Shown: one piece after another, positions 33,378 through 45,077 of the stretch
Position numbering within the stretch: position 1 is the first letter of the stretch
How the letters are laid out: every line of letters begins with the position of its first letter
Assembly (NCBI GenBank): GCA_907163375.1
Contig: CAJQUW010008601.1
Span: forward strand, 27,075-91,074
From: Prostheceraeus crozeri
Lineage: Eukaryota; Platyhelminthes; Polycladida; Euryleptidae
DNA: 64,000 nucleotides
Direction: 5' to 3'
The notes under the pieces: model-generated
The model's input: only the letters and a program-made list of their open reading frames with translations
What the model was told of the DNA's origin: nothing
The model's database searches: none
Translations under genes and position numbers: made by a program

Positions 33378-33598
33378 GTGAGTTCAACTTATTCTGATAT
33401 CCACTGTTAACTTCTACAGATGTCATCATCCATTCCCATAGAAATCTGATATCATTTCCATCTCCCTCTCCAGTTGGGCGGAGCTGTCCAAAGTCATGTA
33501 CGTGAATAGCACGGCATGTACTTCGTTTCCACCGCTCCATATGATCTTTCTTAATTAGCAGTCGAACATTGAATCAGATTTCTGTGTTTATATTGTAG

Positions 33599-33713
33599 TT
33601 GGTACTTCGAGACAACGACTTGGTCATTCTACCTCCAGAAATCGGCAATCTTGTGCGTCTGCGGGAACTCCTTCTCAACGGCAATCGCCTGACTGCTCTT
33701 CCGCCAGAATTCA
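33599..33713 (+). CDS. RSU1: RSU1 LRR exon
   Basis: Acceptor ATTGTAG and donor GTGAGTT. It reads LVLRDNDLVILPPEIGNLVR, then LRELLLNGNRLTALPPEF, and ends with one base of a Ser codon completed by the exon at 55,010. Two LRRs are included. The LRDNDL segment is family-typical. Confidence 0.85.
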
Positions 33714-35744
33714 GTGAGTTTTATGAAGAGATGGACTTGTAATCATTTGTTGAGTGAAAATAAAGACTTTTGATCAGTTGATTGAGAAGGGACACGTCTA
33801 CCAGTAGTCCAATGTCTCAAGAAATCATCAAATTCGGTCACAAAACACGAGATACACACATGATGATAACAATCAATCTTTGAAGATTTTTCTCTTCTTC
33901 ATTTTGCACTGGTTCTCTGGTCTTATAATAATAGTATATAAGAAATCGTTGCAAGGAAGAAGTCAACATTGAATTGAATACAAATAGTTCACGAATTTCT
34001 ATGGACTTGAAGCTATGATATTGCCCACACCAATCAACAAGAATGACGAGGCATAGATATGGGATGAAGGAAGACAATCGATGTACAGTATAGAGTTATG
34101 GTTACAATGAGTAAAGTTCACCTACAATTCACCAGATACATGACTGAATGACTTTTCTGAACAGAAAAATGAACCACGTCTTTACTTGTGATCATGCAGT
34201 TGGATTGGTTCTTTGTAATAAGTCCGGATACTGGCTATGATTGTACACGTATATCGTTGCTGTGCCCACCGGTGACCGGCCACGCCAGACGCGATTATCA
34301 AGCTTGGCAATAATCTAACGTGCATATGTAATTTTGTGCTAAGAAATTACATGATACAACTGAAAAAATATGAACTATCAGAAAATTTGATATACAATTG
34401 GCTTAAGCAAATAAAAACAAAGAACATATACAAATATGTATGTTATACGATGCACATTGACAACATCTTTGACATTGACAGACATGCGACGATCAATTCC
34501 AGTTGGCCCTAAAATGTCCTGCGTTAATTATTTGCAATACACAGATCCATATTTTAGTTTCAGCCTGGTGAATAACTCAAAGATCGCTATTGACATTGGT
34601 TAGCCTTATTAATAGCCAATTCCTCAGTGTGATATTCGGATTCTCACTGAAATTGTTAATGTCATGAATTCTATAGAGGGAGTTGAGTGTTTATCAATTG
34701 ATACCCCATCAGACTTCGTGTGAATATTTTTTCTTTCACTTGGATTGATAGTACTGCATTAAATTGCTGTATTACCGCTCTCATCTTCAAACATTTTTTC
34801 AGAGGAATTACTGAATGAATATTCTTGAAACTTACCATGTAATATCAGTGAATTATGCTTCATATGATATGCCGTTTCTAAGGCTTTTTGTCGCATCGCA
34901 CATTGCACAGTCGACAAGACGGCTCCATTGCCGTAATGCTTTTTTTTGCCACGATGAGGACCGTACGAAAATGGGTTCAAATTTAACCATCTGTTTCTCA
35001 TCTAACTCTTTTAGACAATTAAATATCTTTGGTTTTGGGCTATTAATTATAATATGAGTAATGCGTTTAAAAAAGCATTCTGTGCTTTTCTCCTGAATGT
35101 GCGCTGGCAACCCTAATTATATACGCCGGGCAGAAATGCATTTCAAACTCATTTCAATCATTTCTATGACCTCCAAGGCCATTGAGAGTGAAATACAATT
35201 TTGAATTTTATATCAGGAATGTGTTTCAGTCATATCTTCTGTTTGTCTTGAAATTGGCTACAGATGAAGAATATAGTCGAAATATATTGACACATGTGAA
35301 ATTCTGATGACATCAGACAACTCGGCTTTCCTACAAAAATAGTGAATGTGAGTGGACGCCAAGACATTTTAATATCAAAATGAAGTATAGAGACAAGTTA
35401 AGATAGTTGTCAAATCATGGACCTCTGACCATTAACAAAGAGCACTTAATTTCTCATTCTTCAAGTCACTTCCTTTGTTTGGCTGTTAGGTAACATAGAT
35501 ATTGATTCTGCAAGTCAGTAGTTCACTTATCAGCTCTTTGATCAACTCAGATAATTGACTTATTCTTGAGGAAAATCAGTTCGTTGATTTTTGACCTAAT
35601 TTTCCCTTTTGCAAATATTCCTACATCCACTGTGATTTAAATCTGAACAATTTACCCGATGACGTTCCTCCCAAAATATTGTGTTTCTTACAACCAGCAG
35701 TATTTGTTGTTTTTTTTCTATTTAAACACTAGACATGCCAGTGT
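33714..35744. other. RSU1 intron, no gene seen
   Basis: AT-rich sequence without recognisable coding content or duplicated blocks. Short open frames (for example 34,759-35,110, both strands) show no family motif. Confidence 0.5.
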
Positions 35745-35751
35745 GATCATT

Positions 35752-36593
35752 CAGGGTGTCCGCGCTCCCTGGAAAACCTGGGAATTTTGAGACTAATTAA
35801 AATAATAATTGCAAAATGTTGAATTCATACTTAATCTATGGTTGAAGTGGTTTCTATTTTTCCAGATTTCATTTTTCATATCTCTACTTATTTGTTACAA
35901 ATATAGCCTTCATTCTCGTACAACTGTTTTGCTTTTAGAATATTTCAGTGACTGGAATCTGCTATCATTACGGAATAATTCCAATTCCAACTTTTCCAAC
36001 TCTAGTGGTATAGTTAACTATGAACTGTTGTCGAACTCCAAATCGTTGTACAGTATGGTGAATTAGTAGCTGTGAATTCCCTCATAAACGGTGCGCGGTA
36101 TGGCGAACTATGAACTGTAGACTGCCTCATTAACGTCGTGTGGTATGAGGAATTAGGAGCCGTTCTCTATTTTGTTCTCCTCAATCCGCAAGCTTTGAAT
36201 TTGTTGCGATCGATTGTGTTTTCATTCATTTTTTCTCGAAATATAATGCAGCCGTCTGATGAATATATTGGCATTTTTATTTGGAATCACCTGCGCCTTA
36301 GAAATTCAACAAATTTCACGCCACTTTTCAATTTTATTTTCGTCAATAATATCAATTTTATGGTGTGTAGGCTCCTTAGCCACAGAACATTGGGTAGATT
36401 TTTCCCGGAATTTTTCTTTTAAATTTGACGCGTGCATTTGAGTTAAATTTCCTTGCAGAAAGTTGGAAATTTTCGTTCAAATTTGACCCCTGATTTTTGG
36501 TAAATTTCCCTGGAAAACCTGGAAAATGAATTTTGCCCTGGAAATCCTGGAAAACACCTGGAAATTTTCATTCAAATTTGCGCGGACACCCTG
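35752..36593. mobile_element. 842-bp non-autonomous hAT element
   Basis: It begins CAGGGTGTCCGCG and ends CGCGGACACCCTG, a perfect 13-bp inverted repeat with the CAGGG start typical of hAT elements. GATCATT repeats directly on both sides (35,745-35,751 and 36,594-36,600). Subterminal CCTGGAAAACCTGG words recur at both ends. The interior holds no transposase. Confidence 0.8.
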
Positions 36594-36600
36594 GATCATT

Positions 36601-37475
36601 ATAGAAGTCGAACTCATCAGATTTAAATGTCACTCACCCTACAGGCTCGGGCATTAACCCTGATAGACTTCGTAGAACTGAAAAGAACTAAGCAGTTCGA
36701 ATGTTATTGGGATAATCTGAATATCGGACGGTTTCCATCCTAGATGGCCGGGCAATGATTCAAGTAGAAGTTTGCAGAATTGTTATGCATTCAAGTTCAA
36801 AGCTTGTGTATTCACGGCTAAGTTCTTCGAGCTGCTGAAAAGTTCATCAAAGTTATTCAGGAAATTTGATAGAGGTAAATCTTCCCCTCCCCCTGTTAGG
36901 TGAGGGTTTATCAATTTTGAACTTCTATTTCATTTTAGTATGATTGCCTTTATATTAGTTTGAAATTGTTGTCACTGGATTAAATTTTCGCTGATTTCAC
37001 TATTGACATACTACTAAAAAATAATGGAACAGTAGCATAGGACAGTCGGTACTTCTTGTATAGAAAGTAATTCATCTTCAGGAAAGTCATGCTTGTAAGC
37101 ACCTTCACGCCTTTTAATAACACAGAGTGTCGGATTTCTATGTTTTAAACTTTAGTTCTGAATCTTCCTAATGGATAGAACACAATTCATGTTTTGGTTT
37201 TTGGTTTCTTGGATTTGCAAAGTGCATTAGTTTCGTGAACAGAAGACAAATCGGTCACTGGATGAAGTGTTCATGCAAGTTCACAGTCCTCGAATTCTTT
37301 ATGACGACTGCAAATTGAAGGTTGGACAGCAGAGTGATTGATTTGATAGTTTTTCATCTGTTCACAAAAACTCGATAATTGAAGAACATGCGCGTCGTTG
37401 ATCCAAGCCTGTATTGGACAGTGGAGGGAAGTGAATTTCAGCAAGTTTGAAATGTTGAGGAGAGTCATGCGCAGT
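36601..37475. other. RSU1 intron, downstream flank of the lectin gene
   Basis: No gene is recognised. The DNA near 37,270-37,475 lies just past the lectin stop and would be its 3' untranslated region. Confidence 0.4.
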
Positions 37476-38633
37476 TTATAGGAACTTCTTCAAGCAGATG
37501 GATGGTAGGGCATATGAACAGCGAGAATAATCCATGTCTGATGAACATGACCTGACACACCAGTCCTTTCTAAAAGATTTGGATTTGATGTTCGGAGTCA
37601 GGTACCTGTTCTCTTTGGGCCCTGAGAACACCCACTGCCGATCCTTCCGTCTGATGCCAATCCAAGGACACCAGCCATTCACTAACAGATATTCCTTCAT
37701 CGAGTTGAATTCCTTTTCATCCTTGAACGTCAGCAGAGAAGATCCTCTGCGGCGACATTCCGCATCCGCAGCGGTCCATGTTTCATCCTTCTTGTTGATG
37801 TAAATGCATCCAATTTGTGGCACCTTTATCCACGGTGAGGGACATGACTTATAAAACAGCGCATTCACCACTGTGTTGTTCACGAAATGTTTCATGTCAC
37901 TGACAGTGTCATTTTTGATAGCTGACACTTGACGGCTCAATTCAGTCAATTTCTTCTTCATCACAGACGTCTCCGTGCACAGATTCCTCCTCGACTTTGA
38001 TCTCTCCTTCATCTCACTCCGCAGCTCCTTCACTTGCGCCGTTATTCCAGTCGAGAACTTCGAAAACAATGTCTTCATCTCACTGTTCTCACTCCGCAGC
38101 TCCTTCACTTGCGCCGTTATTCCAGTCGAGAACTTCGAAAACAATGTCTTCATTTCACTGTTCTCACTCCGCAGCTCCTTCACTTGCGCCGTTATTCCAG
38201 TCGAGAACTTCGAAAACAATGTCTTCATTTCACTGTTCTCACTCCGCAGCTCCTTCTTCACTTGGGCCGTTATTCCAGTCGAGAACTTCGAAAACAATGT
38301 CTTCATTTCACTGTTCTCACTCCGCAGCTCCTTCACTTGGGCCGTTATTCCAGTCGAGAAAGTCAAAAGCAACTTCTTCATATCAGCCATTTCTTTCCTG
38401 AGGTAATCAAAGTTCTCCTTATTGTCTGTTTTTGCTTCCTTTTGTTCTGCTTCAAACTGTATTAAGACATCATGGTCTGCCTGTCTTCTCTGGTAGTCTG
38501 CAAGTTGTTGCGTCTTCTCGACCATTTCCTTCACCGCCTCCTGCACATCTTGCACAGGAGAACGCTCTCCATCTGTATAGGCGAGGATTACCAAAGACAC
38601 GAAGACAATCTCCAACATGCACATCAAGTTCAT
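37476..38633 (-). CDS. Secreted C-type lectin-like protein with coiled-coil repeats
   Basis: An uninterrupted, intronless gene on the opposite strand within an RSU1 intron. I prefer the ATG at 38,633 (385 codons) because the next 20 residues form a signal peptide (MNLMCMLEIVFVSLVILAYT). An upstream in-frame ATG at 38,666 would add 11 polar residues. The middle is a long coiled coil containing four 25-26-residue repeats plus a fifth partial one (FSTGITAQVKELRSENSEMK), about residues 92-210. The last 120 residues form a C-type lectin fold: CPSPWI, GCIYI, TWTAADAECRRRGSSLL, GWCPWIG, and C-terminal cysteines. The EPN/QPD and WND calcium-sugar motifs are absent, so sugar binding by the standard mode is doubtful. 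It is probably an oligomeric extracellular recognition or structural protein. Confidence 0.85.
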   Translation of the reverse strand: MNLMCMLEIVFVSLVILAYTDGERSPVQDVQEAVKEMVEKTQQLADYQRRQADHDVLIQFEAEQKEAKTDNKENFDYLRKEMADMKKLLLTFSTGITAQVKELRSENSEMKTLFSKFSTGITAQVKKELRSENSEMKTLFSKFSTGITAQVKELRSENSEMKTLFSKFSTGITAQVKELRSENSEMKTLFSKFSTGITAQVKELRSEMKERSKSRRNLCTETSVMKKKLTELSRQVSAIKNDTVSDMKHFVNNTVVNALFYKSCPSPWIKVPQIGCIYINKKDETWTAADAECRRRGSSLLTFKDEKEFNSMKEYLLVNGWCPWIGIRRKDRQWVFSGPKENRYLTPNIKSKSFRKDWCVRSCSSDMDYSRCSYALPSICLKKFL

Positions 38634-39829
38634 TGTGGAGGTTAAACGATGACTGTGCTGTCGCAATTGATATTCGAGGCTTGTAAATGATTTAAATACA
38701 TTTCCGCAGTTTTCCAGGTCTTCGTCTTATCGGGATGGCGACAGAATGATGTAAATATTGATGTCAATTCTGATTTCCGAGCGTGTCTCGGACTGTTTAT
38801 CGAAATTTCAATGCATTAATCAAAACTTTGATAAATTTCGCGCTGATATCTGATGCTTATGTCGTGAGATTCTCCTAATGTTTATCACCGCGTTTCATAC
38901 AACCCATTAGTGCAGACTGCTGAGTTTTTCCACATTTGACTGAGAATAATGACTTAATTATCTTCCTCCCTGTTATAGAAGGCAAGTTGGGGCGCATGTA
39001 TGCTCCATATTAGAGAAATGCAGCATCGGCTCTTGGCTCTTGGTCTTAAAAACTGTTGAAAAAGTCGAACACAACGCAAACACACAGGGTTGTCCATGAG
39101 TTGACTTTTCAAATTCCCACCACGAAAATCCCACCCATTCTCTCAATGACAGTTGTAGAATCTCAGAAAAGTCGTTTTCCAACAACAACGTCACCAAGAA
39201 TGTTTCTTTTCTGCTAGAGTCGTCAAAAAGATTTTTATCATTTCTGGTTTTTCGTCCTTGTGATGTAGCTTCAACCGTGAAATATTGCGATGGTTTATGA
39301 ATTCTATATAAACATATTTCAGCAACAAGGCTTGCCTTTTCATTAAAACAATTGCTTTTAAGCATCCAAATCCTATCAAGGAGTCTCATATCATGGAATA
39401 ATTCAAACAGGTTCTGTTCAACTTTTGCTGATCGTTAACTCATCATTGTTCTATGAAGCAATATTAATTAGAACTATATATTTTAAATGTTGGTTGTAGG
39501 ATACATTGAATACAAAATATTCTGCGAAAACCTGTGATGCTTGGAGCGTTGTTACTATATGCCGTGAGACCAGTGATTTCCAACACCCTCTCTTGGATGG
39601 CGGTCTATTTTATCTTATCTAAGGATTTATTATTTTGAGATAGAAACTTGAGGTGATACTAAATGCACACTTTACTGATATCGATTTTCAAAATAATGTA
39701 GGGCCAATGTTAGATATAAAGTATATTGCAAATATTATTGAGAACAAATATTTAGGCCCGATTCACCCGCATACAGTTAGTAATAAAAGCTCCACACTTA
39801 ACAAGATGGTACACTATATCCATCTCGCA
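38634..39829. other. Lectin gene upstream region and intron
   Basis: It contains the presumed lectin promoter on the minus strand just above 38,666. No further gene is recognised. A 138-codon frame on the minus strand (38,973-39,389) has no familiar motif. Confidence 0.35.
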
Positions 39830-39924
39830 TATTGTGCAAATAAGAATGACAAATATAAAAGAAGCAAGATGAACAAGACAAGTTGTGATTAACATTGCAG
39901 ACACTTTCATGTAATGATTAATTT

Positions 39925-40085
39925 AAGGCAACAGGTATCTGTTCTCTTTGGGCCTTGAGAACACCCACTGTCCGTCCTTCCATCTGATGCCACTCCAAGG
40001 ACAGATTCTTCATCAAGTTGAATTCCTTTTCATCCTTGAACGTCAGCAGAGAAGATCCTCTGCGGCGACATTCCGCAGAGGTCAG
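39925..40085 (-). pseudogene. C-type lectin domain fragment, second copy
   Basis: Same fragment as 7,745-7,870, closer to the parent gene at 37,476-38,633. It retains GAACACCCACTG where copy 1 has GATCAGCCACTG, so this copy is nearer the intact gene at that point. It has no start, stop or signal peptide. Confidence 0.7.
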
Positions 40086-40630
40086 AAAGCAATGCTATCG
40101 AAGTGTAGAGAGGACATAGAGGTCGGAAATCAATGCTATCGAAGTCTTGAGAGGACATAGAGGTCGGAAATCAATGCTATCGAAGTCTTGAGAGGACATA
40201 GAGGTCGGAAATCAATGCCATCGAAGTCTAGAGAGGACATAGAGGTCCGAAATCAATGCTATCGAAGTGTAGAGAGGACACAGAGGTCGGAAATCAATGC
40301 TATCGAAGTGTAGAGAGGACATAGAGGTCGGAAATCAATGCTATCGAAGTCTTGAGAGGACATAGAGGTCGGAAATCAATGCTATCGAAGTCTTGAGAGG
40401 ACATAGAGGTCGGAAATCAATGCTATCGAAGTCTTGAGAGGACATAGAGGTCGGAAATCAATGCTATCGAAGTCTTGAGAGGACATAGAGGTCGGAAATC
40501 AATGCCATCGAAGTCCAGAGAAGACATAGAGGTCGGAAATCAATGCTATCGAAGTCTAGAGAGGACATAGAGGTCGGAAATCAATGCTATCGAAGTCTAG
40601 AGAGGACATAGAGGTCGGAAATCAATGCTA
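40075..40630. repeat. 41-bp minisatellite, about 13 units
   Basis: Same unit as the 7,875-8,205 array, with roughly five more units. The variants GAAGTCTAGAG, GAAGTCTTGAG and GAAGTGTAGAG alternate, showing local unit shuffling. Confidence 0.9.
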
Positions 40631-41285
40631 TCTGCCTATACGGACACAGAAGTACCCCAAAATGTGTCACAATCGTTGTCAGCTGTTGGGAATCATCGTC
40701 AAGCGCAATTTGCAAGTGCGCTCTGTCAAGGTCTACCTTTGAGAATATTTTGAAGTTGCTTTGTCTTTGGTATATCTCGTTGATAGCTGCCTGGATCCAC
40801 AAGCTTGTTGGCGGTCAGCTGATAGTCATCATACAATCTCACTTCTTCATCGGCTTTCATGACTGGAACGATTGGAGCAGTAAGTATGGGATAGGCAAGC
40901 AAGCAACGATAGGAGACGTTTGATTTCGTCATCAACCTTGATTTTGGTATTGTACATCATGGATGGTGTCTCTTGAATGTAATTATAAGGAAACGTTGCA
41001 GTAGATGGGACATTTACGTTGTCAATCGTCATAAATTGCAGTCCAATGATAACGTCCAGGCCCAAATTATTCTTGCCATGTTAAGCAAGGTTCTTACCGG
41101 TATATACACTGCAGTCACGTGCATAGGCCACCTGTCTTCCTTTGAAATACTGTTTGCACTGATATTAAATATACATTCGATTTCTCTTTGGAAAAATGAG
41201 AGTAACAACATAAGGAAACACTCTAGTTGTACAAACTCAAGAAATCGTCCAACTCGACATCATAAGACTAAACTTGTGATTGTAT
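40587..41285 (-). pseudogene. Ty3/Gypsy polyprotein relic, second copy
   Basis: Counterpart of 8,155-8,855 with the same frame changes: protease-end LGLDVIIGLQF, then APIVPVMKADEEVRLYDDY, then FSKVDLDRAHLQIALDD. Non-functional. Confidence 0.75.
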
Positions 41286-41292
41286 AATCTGC

Positions 41293-41593
41293 TTTTTCGT
41301 GATCCATGACCCATTTGAAGTGTATAATCGCAAAAAGGAAAATTTTCTAGTGCTCAGATTTTTTTTAAATGGCTAATTTTCAAAATGGCGGCTATTTTCG
41401 TTGTGTGACCTTTTCTTTTTAACTCAATGCATTTCCGAGACAAGGTAGCCGTCATAACACTATATATTGTTGTAATGCATCCATAAAATACTTGAAAGAA
41501 TTGTCAAGTAGCTGCCTGCATAGGTGACATATTTATTTTGTTAGTAGTGCGTGCAAGTTTTACCACTATTTTGCAAAAATAGAAAATATTTTT
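41293..41593 (+). repeat. Left terminal inverted repeat of the 12.5-kb element
   Basis: Reads TTTTTCGTGATCCATGACCC outward to inward, and ends near GCAAAAATAGAAAATATTTT. It is highly similar to the reverse complement of 53,512-53,811, with scattered substitutions and small indels. Confidence 0.8.
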
Positions 41594-42051
41594 GAGTCTG
41601 TTTTCTCATGCAATGAAAGATTTCGCTATAGCCATACACGATGCATTAACCCATTAGATCCCGAATACAGAAGCCGATGAAATTTCAATGTTTTTTTGGA
41701 AGAATAGAGTAATTATGGACTAAATAAGCAGTATTTCCTCAAACTTTGAATATGATACATACAGTATCAGATTTACGGACATGTTCCACTTGTGGAACAT
41801 TGGGATCTTCTGACTATTATATAGCTTCAATCACAGTCTTTTTCTCTCGTAATTCTTTTGTAGCGTTCTCATGAATACTTTGCCATATATATACAACGAC
41901 CACCAGAAGAGTTTCTGTTGCTTATTGTGCAGTGCATTATATTTTGGAAATGATAAGTCCAAATTTTTTCTTAGAATTTGCAAATTTCCAAAATCTGAGT
42001 ATATTTGTTTACGCTGAATGCTTCAAACTGTCAGATGTCATCAGAGATGAA

Positions 42052-43878
42052 TCAAGAAGAGGTGTGGAAGTCGATAAAGCAATGCGAATGTAGCATTACG
42101 CCGCACTTTCGACATAAGATTTTCGTGTTCTTTTTGCACAACTTGCAACGGGATTGCCGACCGGCTGGTATGGGCAAATGGCCGCTGAAAGATCTTCGCT
42201 CCTCCTTGATCGGTGTTGACGGTCCTGATCGGCGTGCTCGTTTCAGCGTCTGAGCAAGGACTGTGCTCACGATGTTCCTGAAATCCAAAAGATATGGGCC
42301 TGCTTTTTATACGCACGTGCATTCCATTGCGAAATCTAAGCATATTACTAGTATGCCGTCTGAGACGCATGATTATAGGCCTACTTACCTTCTAAAATCG
42401 AGATGTGAGAGGTTTCCGTTGAGAGCCCGGTGCAGTCTCCATCCCGCAACGACCGCCATGTTCAGGAAGTTTGCGAACAGGTTCCACCACCACTTCTTGT
42501 TCCTCATTTGTGGTCTGTATTCGCTCAAGAATCGATCGAGTAAAGCGACGCCGCCCATATTTTTATTATAGCGGTGGATGAGAAAAGGTAAGGGAATAGA
42601 TGACCTCTTCTTCTCCTTTGACTCCGATCGGTTTGCCGCTTGGAGCTTAGAGACGGCTTCAAAGTTTCTCACAGCTATTACTGGTCTGTTATCATTTCAC
42701 TGGCATAGAACGGCCTGACCATCATTGAAACAAGAGTGGTGCCCTCTCGGTTGCTTTTTGATTTCTTGCTTTGACATCAAAGGACAATGCTCACTACGAT
42801 TTTCCATGACCGTTCCCGTACATCGCAAATTGTGCTCGGTCTTCAGCTTTCGAAAAAGGCTAGTGGAGCTGAAGAAGCAATCCATGTAGAGGGTGTGTTC
42901 CTCCTTTAAATCGAGGCACTCCGTCAAATTCAGCACTACTTGCTCTCCCAAAGGTACATGCAATGTATTGTTTTTTTTCCGGTAGAGACTTCAAATTTGA
43001 AAGGAAATCCACTTGAAGACCCAAGCACCCAAATCTTGAAGCCAAATTTGACTGGCTTTCCTTTTATGCACATTTTGCAGCTGTGCTCTCCGTAGTATGG
43101 GACCATCTGTTCGTCCAGACTCAAGTCTCTTTCAAATACACCGAACTGCAGCAAATTCCTTTGAAAAATATCTAGAAAAGGTCGTAATTTTGCAAGCTTA
43201 TCGCTTGGATCGAGGCATGCGTTATCGGACAAGTGAAAAAAGCGTTTTATATCTTGGAATCTGTTCCTGCACATTTTTCATATACAACTGGCACTTCCAC
43301 ATCTTCGTCATGCTCCAATAAAGTCCTTCATTTGGCAGAGTATTGTAGCCACTTAGAAGAAGAATTCCTGAGAATGTTTGCATCTCTGTTTTTGAAACGG
43401 CAAAAATGATGATCGCCTTTTTGAAATGCGTACTTATTTGTCTCATCGACGCAAAGATCTAGCAACTTGTCACCAAAGAACAATTTGTACATATCGATGG
43501 GATCCAATGTAGACAGCATCGGATATGCTTCTTGAAGACTGGGAAGGTCAGAGACTTGTTCTGTTGAAATCCTACTTTTCTTCAGACTTTCACCTTTTTT
43601 CCAATTGGGTTTCGATTGTCGCCGCCGCTTTTCGAGGGCTGGTCTGTTGAATCCGAAGTTTGCGGCATATCTTCACAAGCATGGTGTATCTCGACAAACC
43701 CAGGAACATCCCGAACTTCGACATCTCCGAGAGAATCGTCATTGATGTCTACCTCATAAGTCGCAAAGTTTACATTTTCAGGGGGCAAAATAACGATTTC
43801 AACATCATCTAATTCTGCATCCGAATCGGCGGAGGTAATCATTTCGGCTGCTGCTTCCACAGAGAAAAGCTTTGGCAT
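42052..43878 (-). pseudogene. piggyBac transposase (DDE_Tnp_1_7), decayed
   Basis: In order on the minus strand: an acidic N-terminus (MPKLFSVEAAAEMITSADSD); YKLFFGDKLLDLCVDETNKYA-type segment; FSGILLLSGYNTLPNEGLYW; RNRFQDIKRFFHLSDN; the first catalytic Asp in SLDEQMVPYYG; FGFKIWVLGSSSGF; the second in LYMDCFFSSTSLF; the third in NMGGVALLDRF with KKWWWNLF. A C-terminal zinc cluster follows (CKLCKKN, CRKCGVMLH, CFIDFH). The final part is joined by an apparent 111-bp intron (42,278-42,388; donor GTAAGT, acceptor TTTCAG) that keeps the frame. At least three frameshifts between 43,560 and 42,965 disable it. Confidence 0.85.
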
Positions 43879-44207
43879 CTGTAAATGAAAAAAAACAATG
43901 GTTTACTCTGTAGATCTAATAATCTTCAGCTTTTAGGGCCTACTCATACTACAGGTAAGCCTACACATTACTTGGAAAATAAAACAGGAGTCCCAGATAG
44001 AGACCAAAACTATGTAAAGCGGTCCGATAAAAGCTTTTGAATACGAAATAACGACATTCGGGTTCGGTCTAGGCTTTTTGATTATCATGCAATATCCTTC
44101 ACAAACGCGTACAATTTGTTCCAGAATATAGAACTACTAAAGTGATTCAAGTAACCAGACATGCTTTGCCGTGTACCTGATATTGCGTGTGCGATTATCT
44201 TCGAACG

Positions 44208-44285
44208 TAAGTGTCAGTAGCACAGGGGCTTGCACGACAGCCTGCGCTCCATAACGTAGCTGGTTCGAACCCTGCATTTCTTTTC
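44208..44285 (+). other. tRNA-like sequence inside the piggyBac
   Basis: TAGCACAGGGG resembles a tRNA A box, and GGTTCGAACCC, 45 bases on, is a perfect B box. The acceptor and anticodon stems do not fold convincingly, so this is a pseudo-tRNA or SINE head rather than a functional tRNA gene. Confidence 0.3.
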
Positions 44286-45077
44286 AAAATCAAGGTTTTC
44301 TCCTGGGTGAAAATAAAGAAACCATGGATAGATTACTTTGAATAAATATCAGAGCAATAAGAATTGGGTATTTTGACATTGTTAATTATATAATCTGGCT
44401 CCTACAATAAAGCAGAACAGATATTGCTACTATATCAGCGGCACAAAAATATCAAGCTAGCCGCATATGGTCATGTGAGTCTATAGTCAGAAGATCCCAA
44501 TGTTCCACTTGTGGAACATTGTCTTATTTACTTCATCATACACACATAACATATCATTTCATGAAACTGACTGGTAATATGTAATAAACTACCTTATGAA
44601 CAGTAAATGACACAAGAAAAATTACTCACGGCTCGTTCAATGTCAGATGATATCCAATTGAAAAATGAATCGAAAATTGCCGGAATTTGAAAATTTCAAT
44701 CTGCGCTTGCAATAAAACAAACATGCAGATAATTCAAAGTGCACATAAAATATATTCTATGAAACGTTCAAAGTGCTGTAGTAAGGCAGTTAAGGAATGT
44801 GATAAAGTTTTGAATGTATTGCATCATTTTAAAAAATTGTTCCACAAGTGGAACAATGGGAGCTAATGGGTTAAGCATGGTACATTTGCATTATCTATCG
44901 GAAGAAGTACTGACCATTCAGTATTCGAGTATCAAATCATATTACAGGATGAGAGAAAAGACTTTTTTATCCAAATTTTGCTCAGAGAAGACATGTTTCA
45001 ATAACAAGATTAACAAGTTAATTCTACCAAGCCACACTACCAGGTGCTAAAACGAACTTCATTTATAGTTAGAAAAT

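Larger units (their letters stand above)
39830..41285. repeat. Duplication block II, copy 2
   Basis: Counterpart of 7,650-8,868. It ends at TGTATAATCT, immediately before the left inverted repeat of the 12.5-kb element. Copy 1 continues at this point into block III after about 20 bases. Confidence 0.85.
41650..44870 (-). mobile_element. piggyBac-type transposon
   Basis: TTAA flanks both ends (41,646-41,649 and 44,871-44,874). The terminal repeats are CCCATTAGATCCC on the left and, reading inward from the right, CCCATTAGCTCCC. Subterminal inverted repeats include the near-palindrome TGTTCCACTTGTGGAACA at 41,782-41,799 and again near 44,501 and 44,838. It encodes a decayed DDE_Tnp_1_7 transposase. 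It inserted just inside the left inverted repeat of the larger element. Confidence 0.9.

Noticed and set aside
37975..38465. Open frames of about 140 codons on the + strand
   Set aside because: They are antisense shadows of the lectin coiled-coil repeat on the minus strand.
44208..44285. Functional tRNA gene
   Set aside because: A and B boxes are present, but the acceptor and anticodon arms do not fold.
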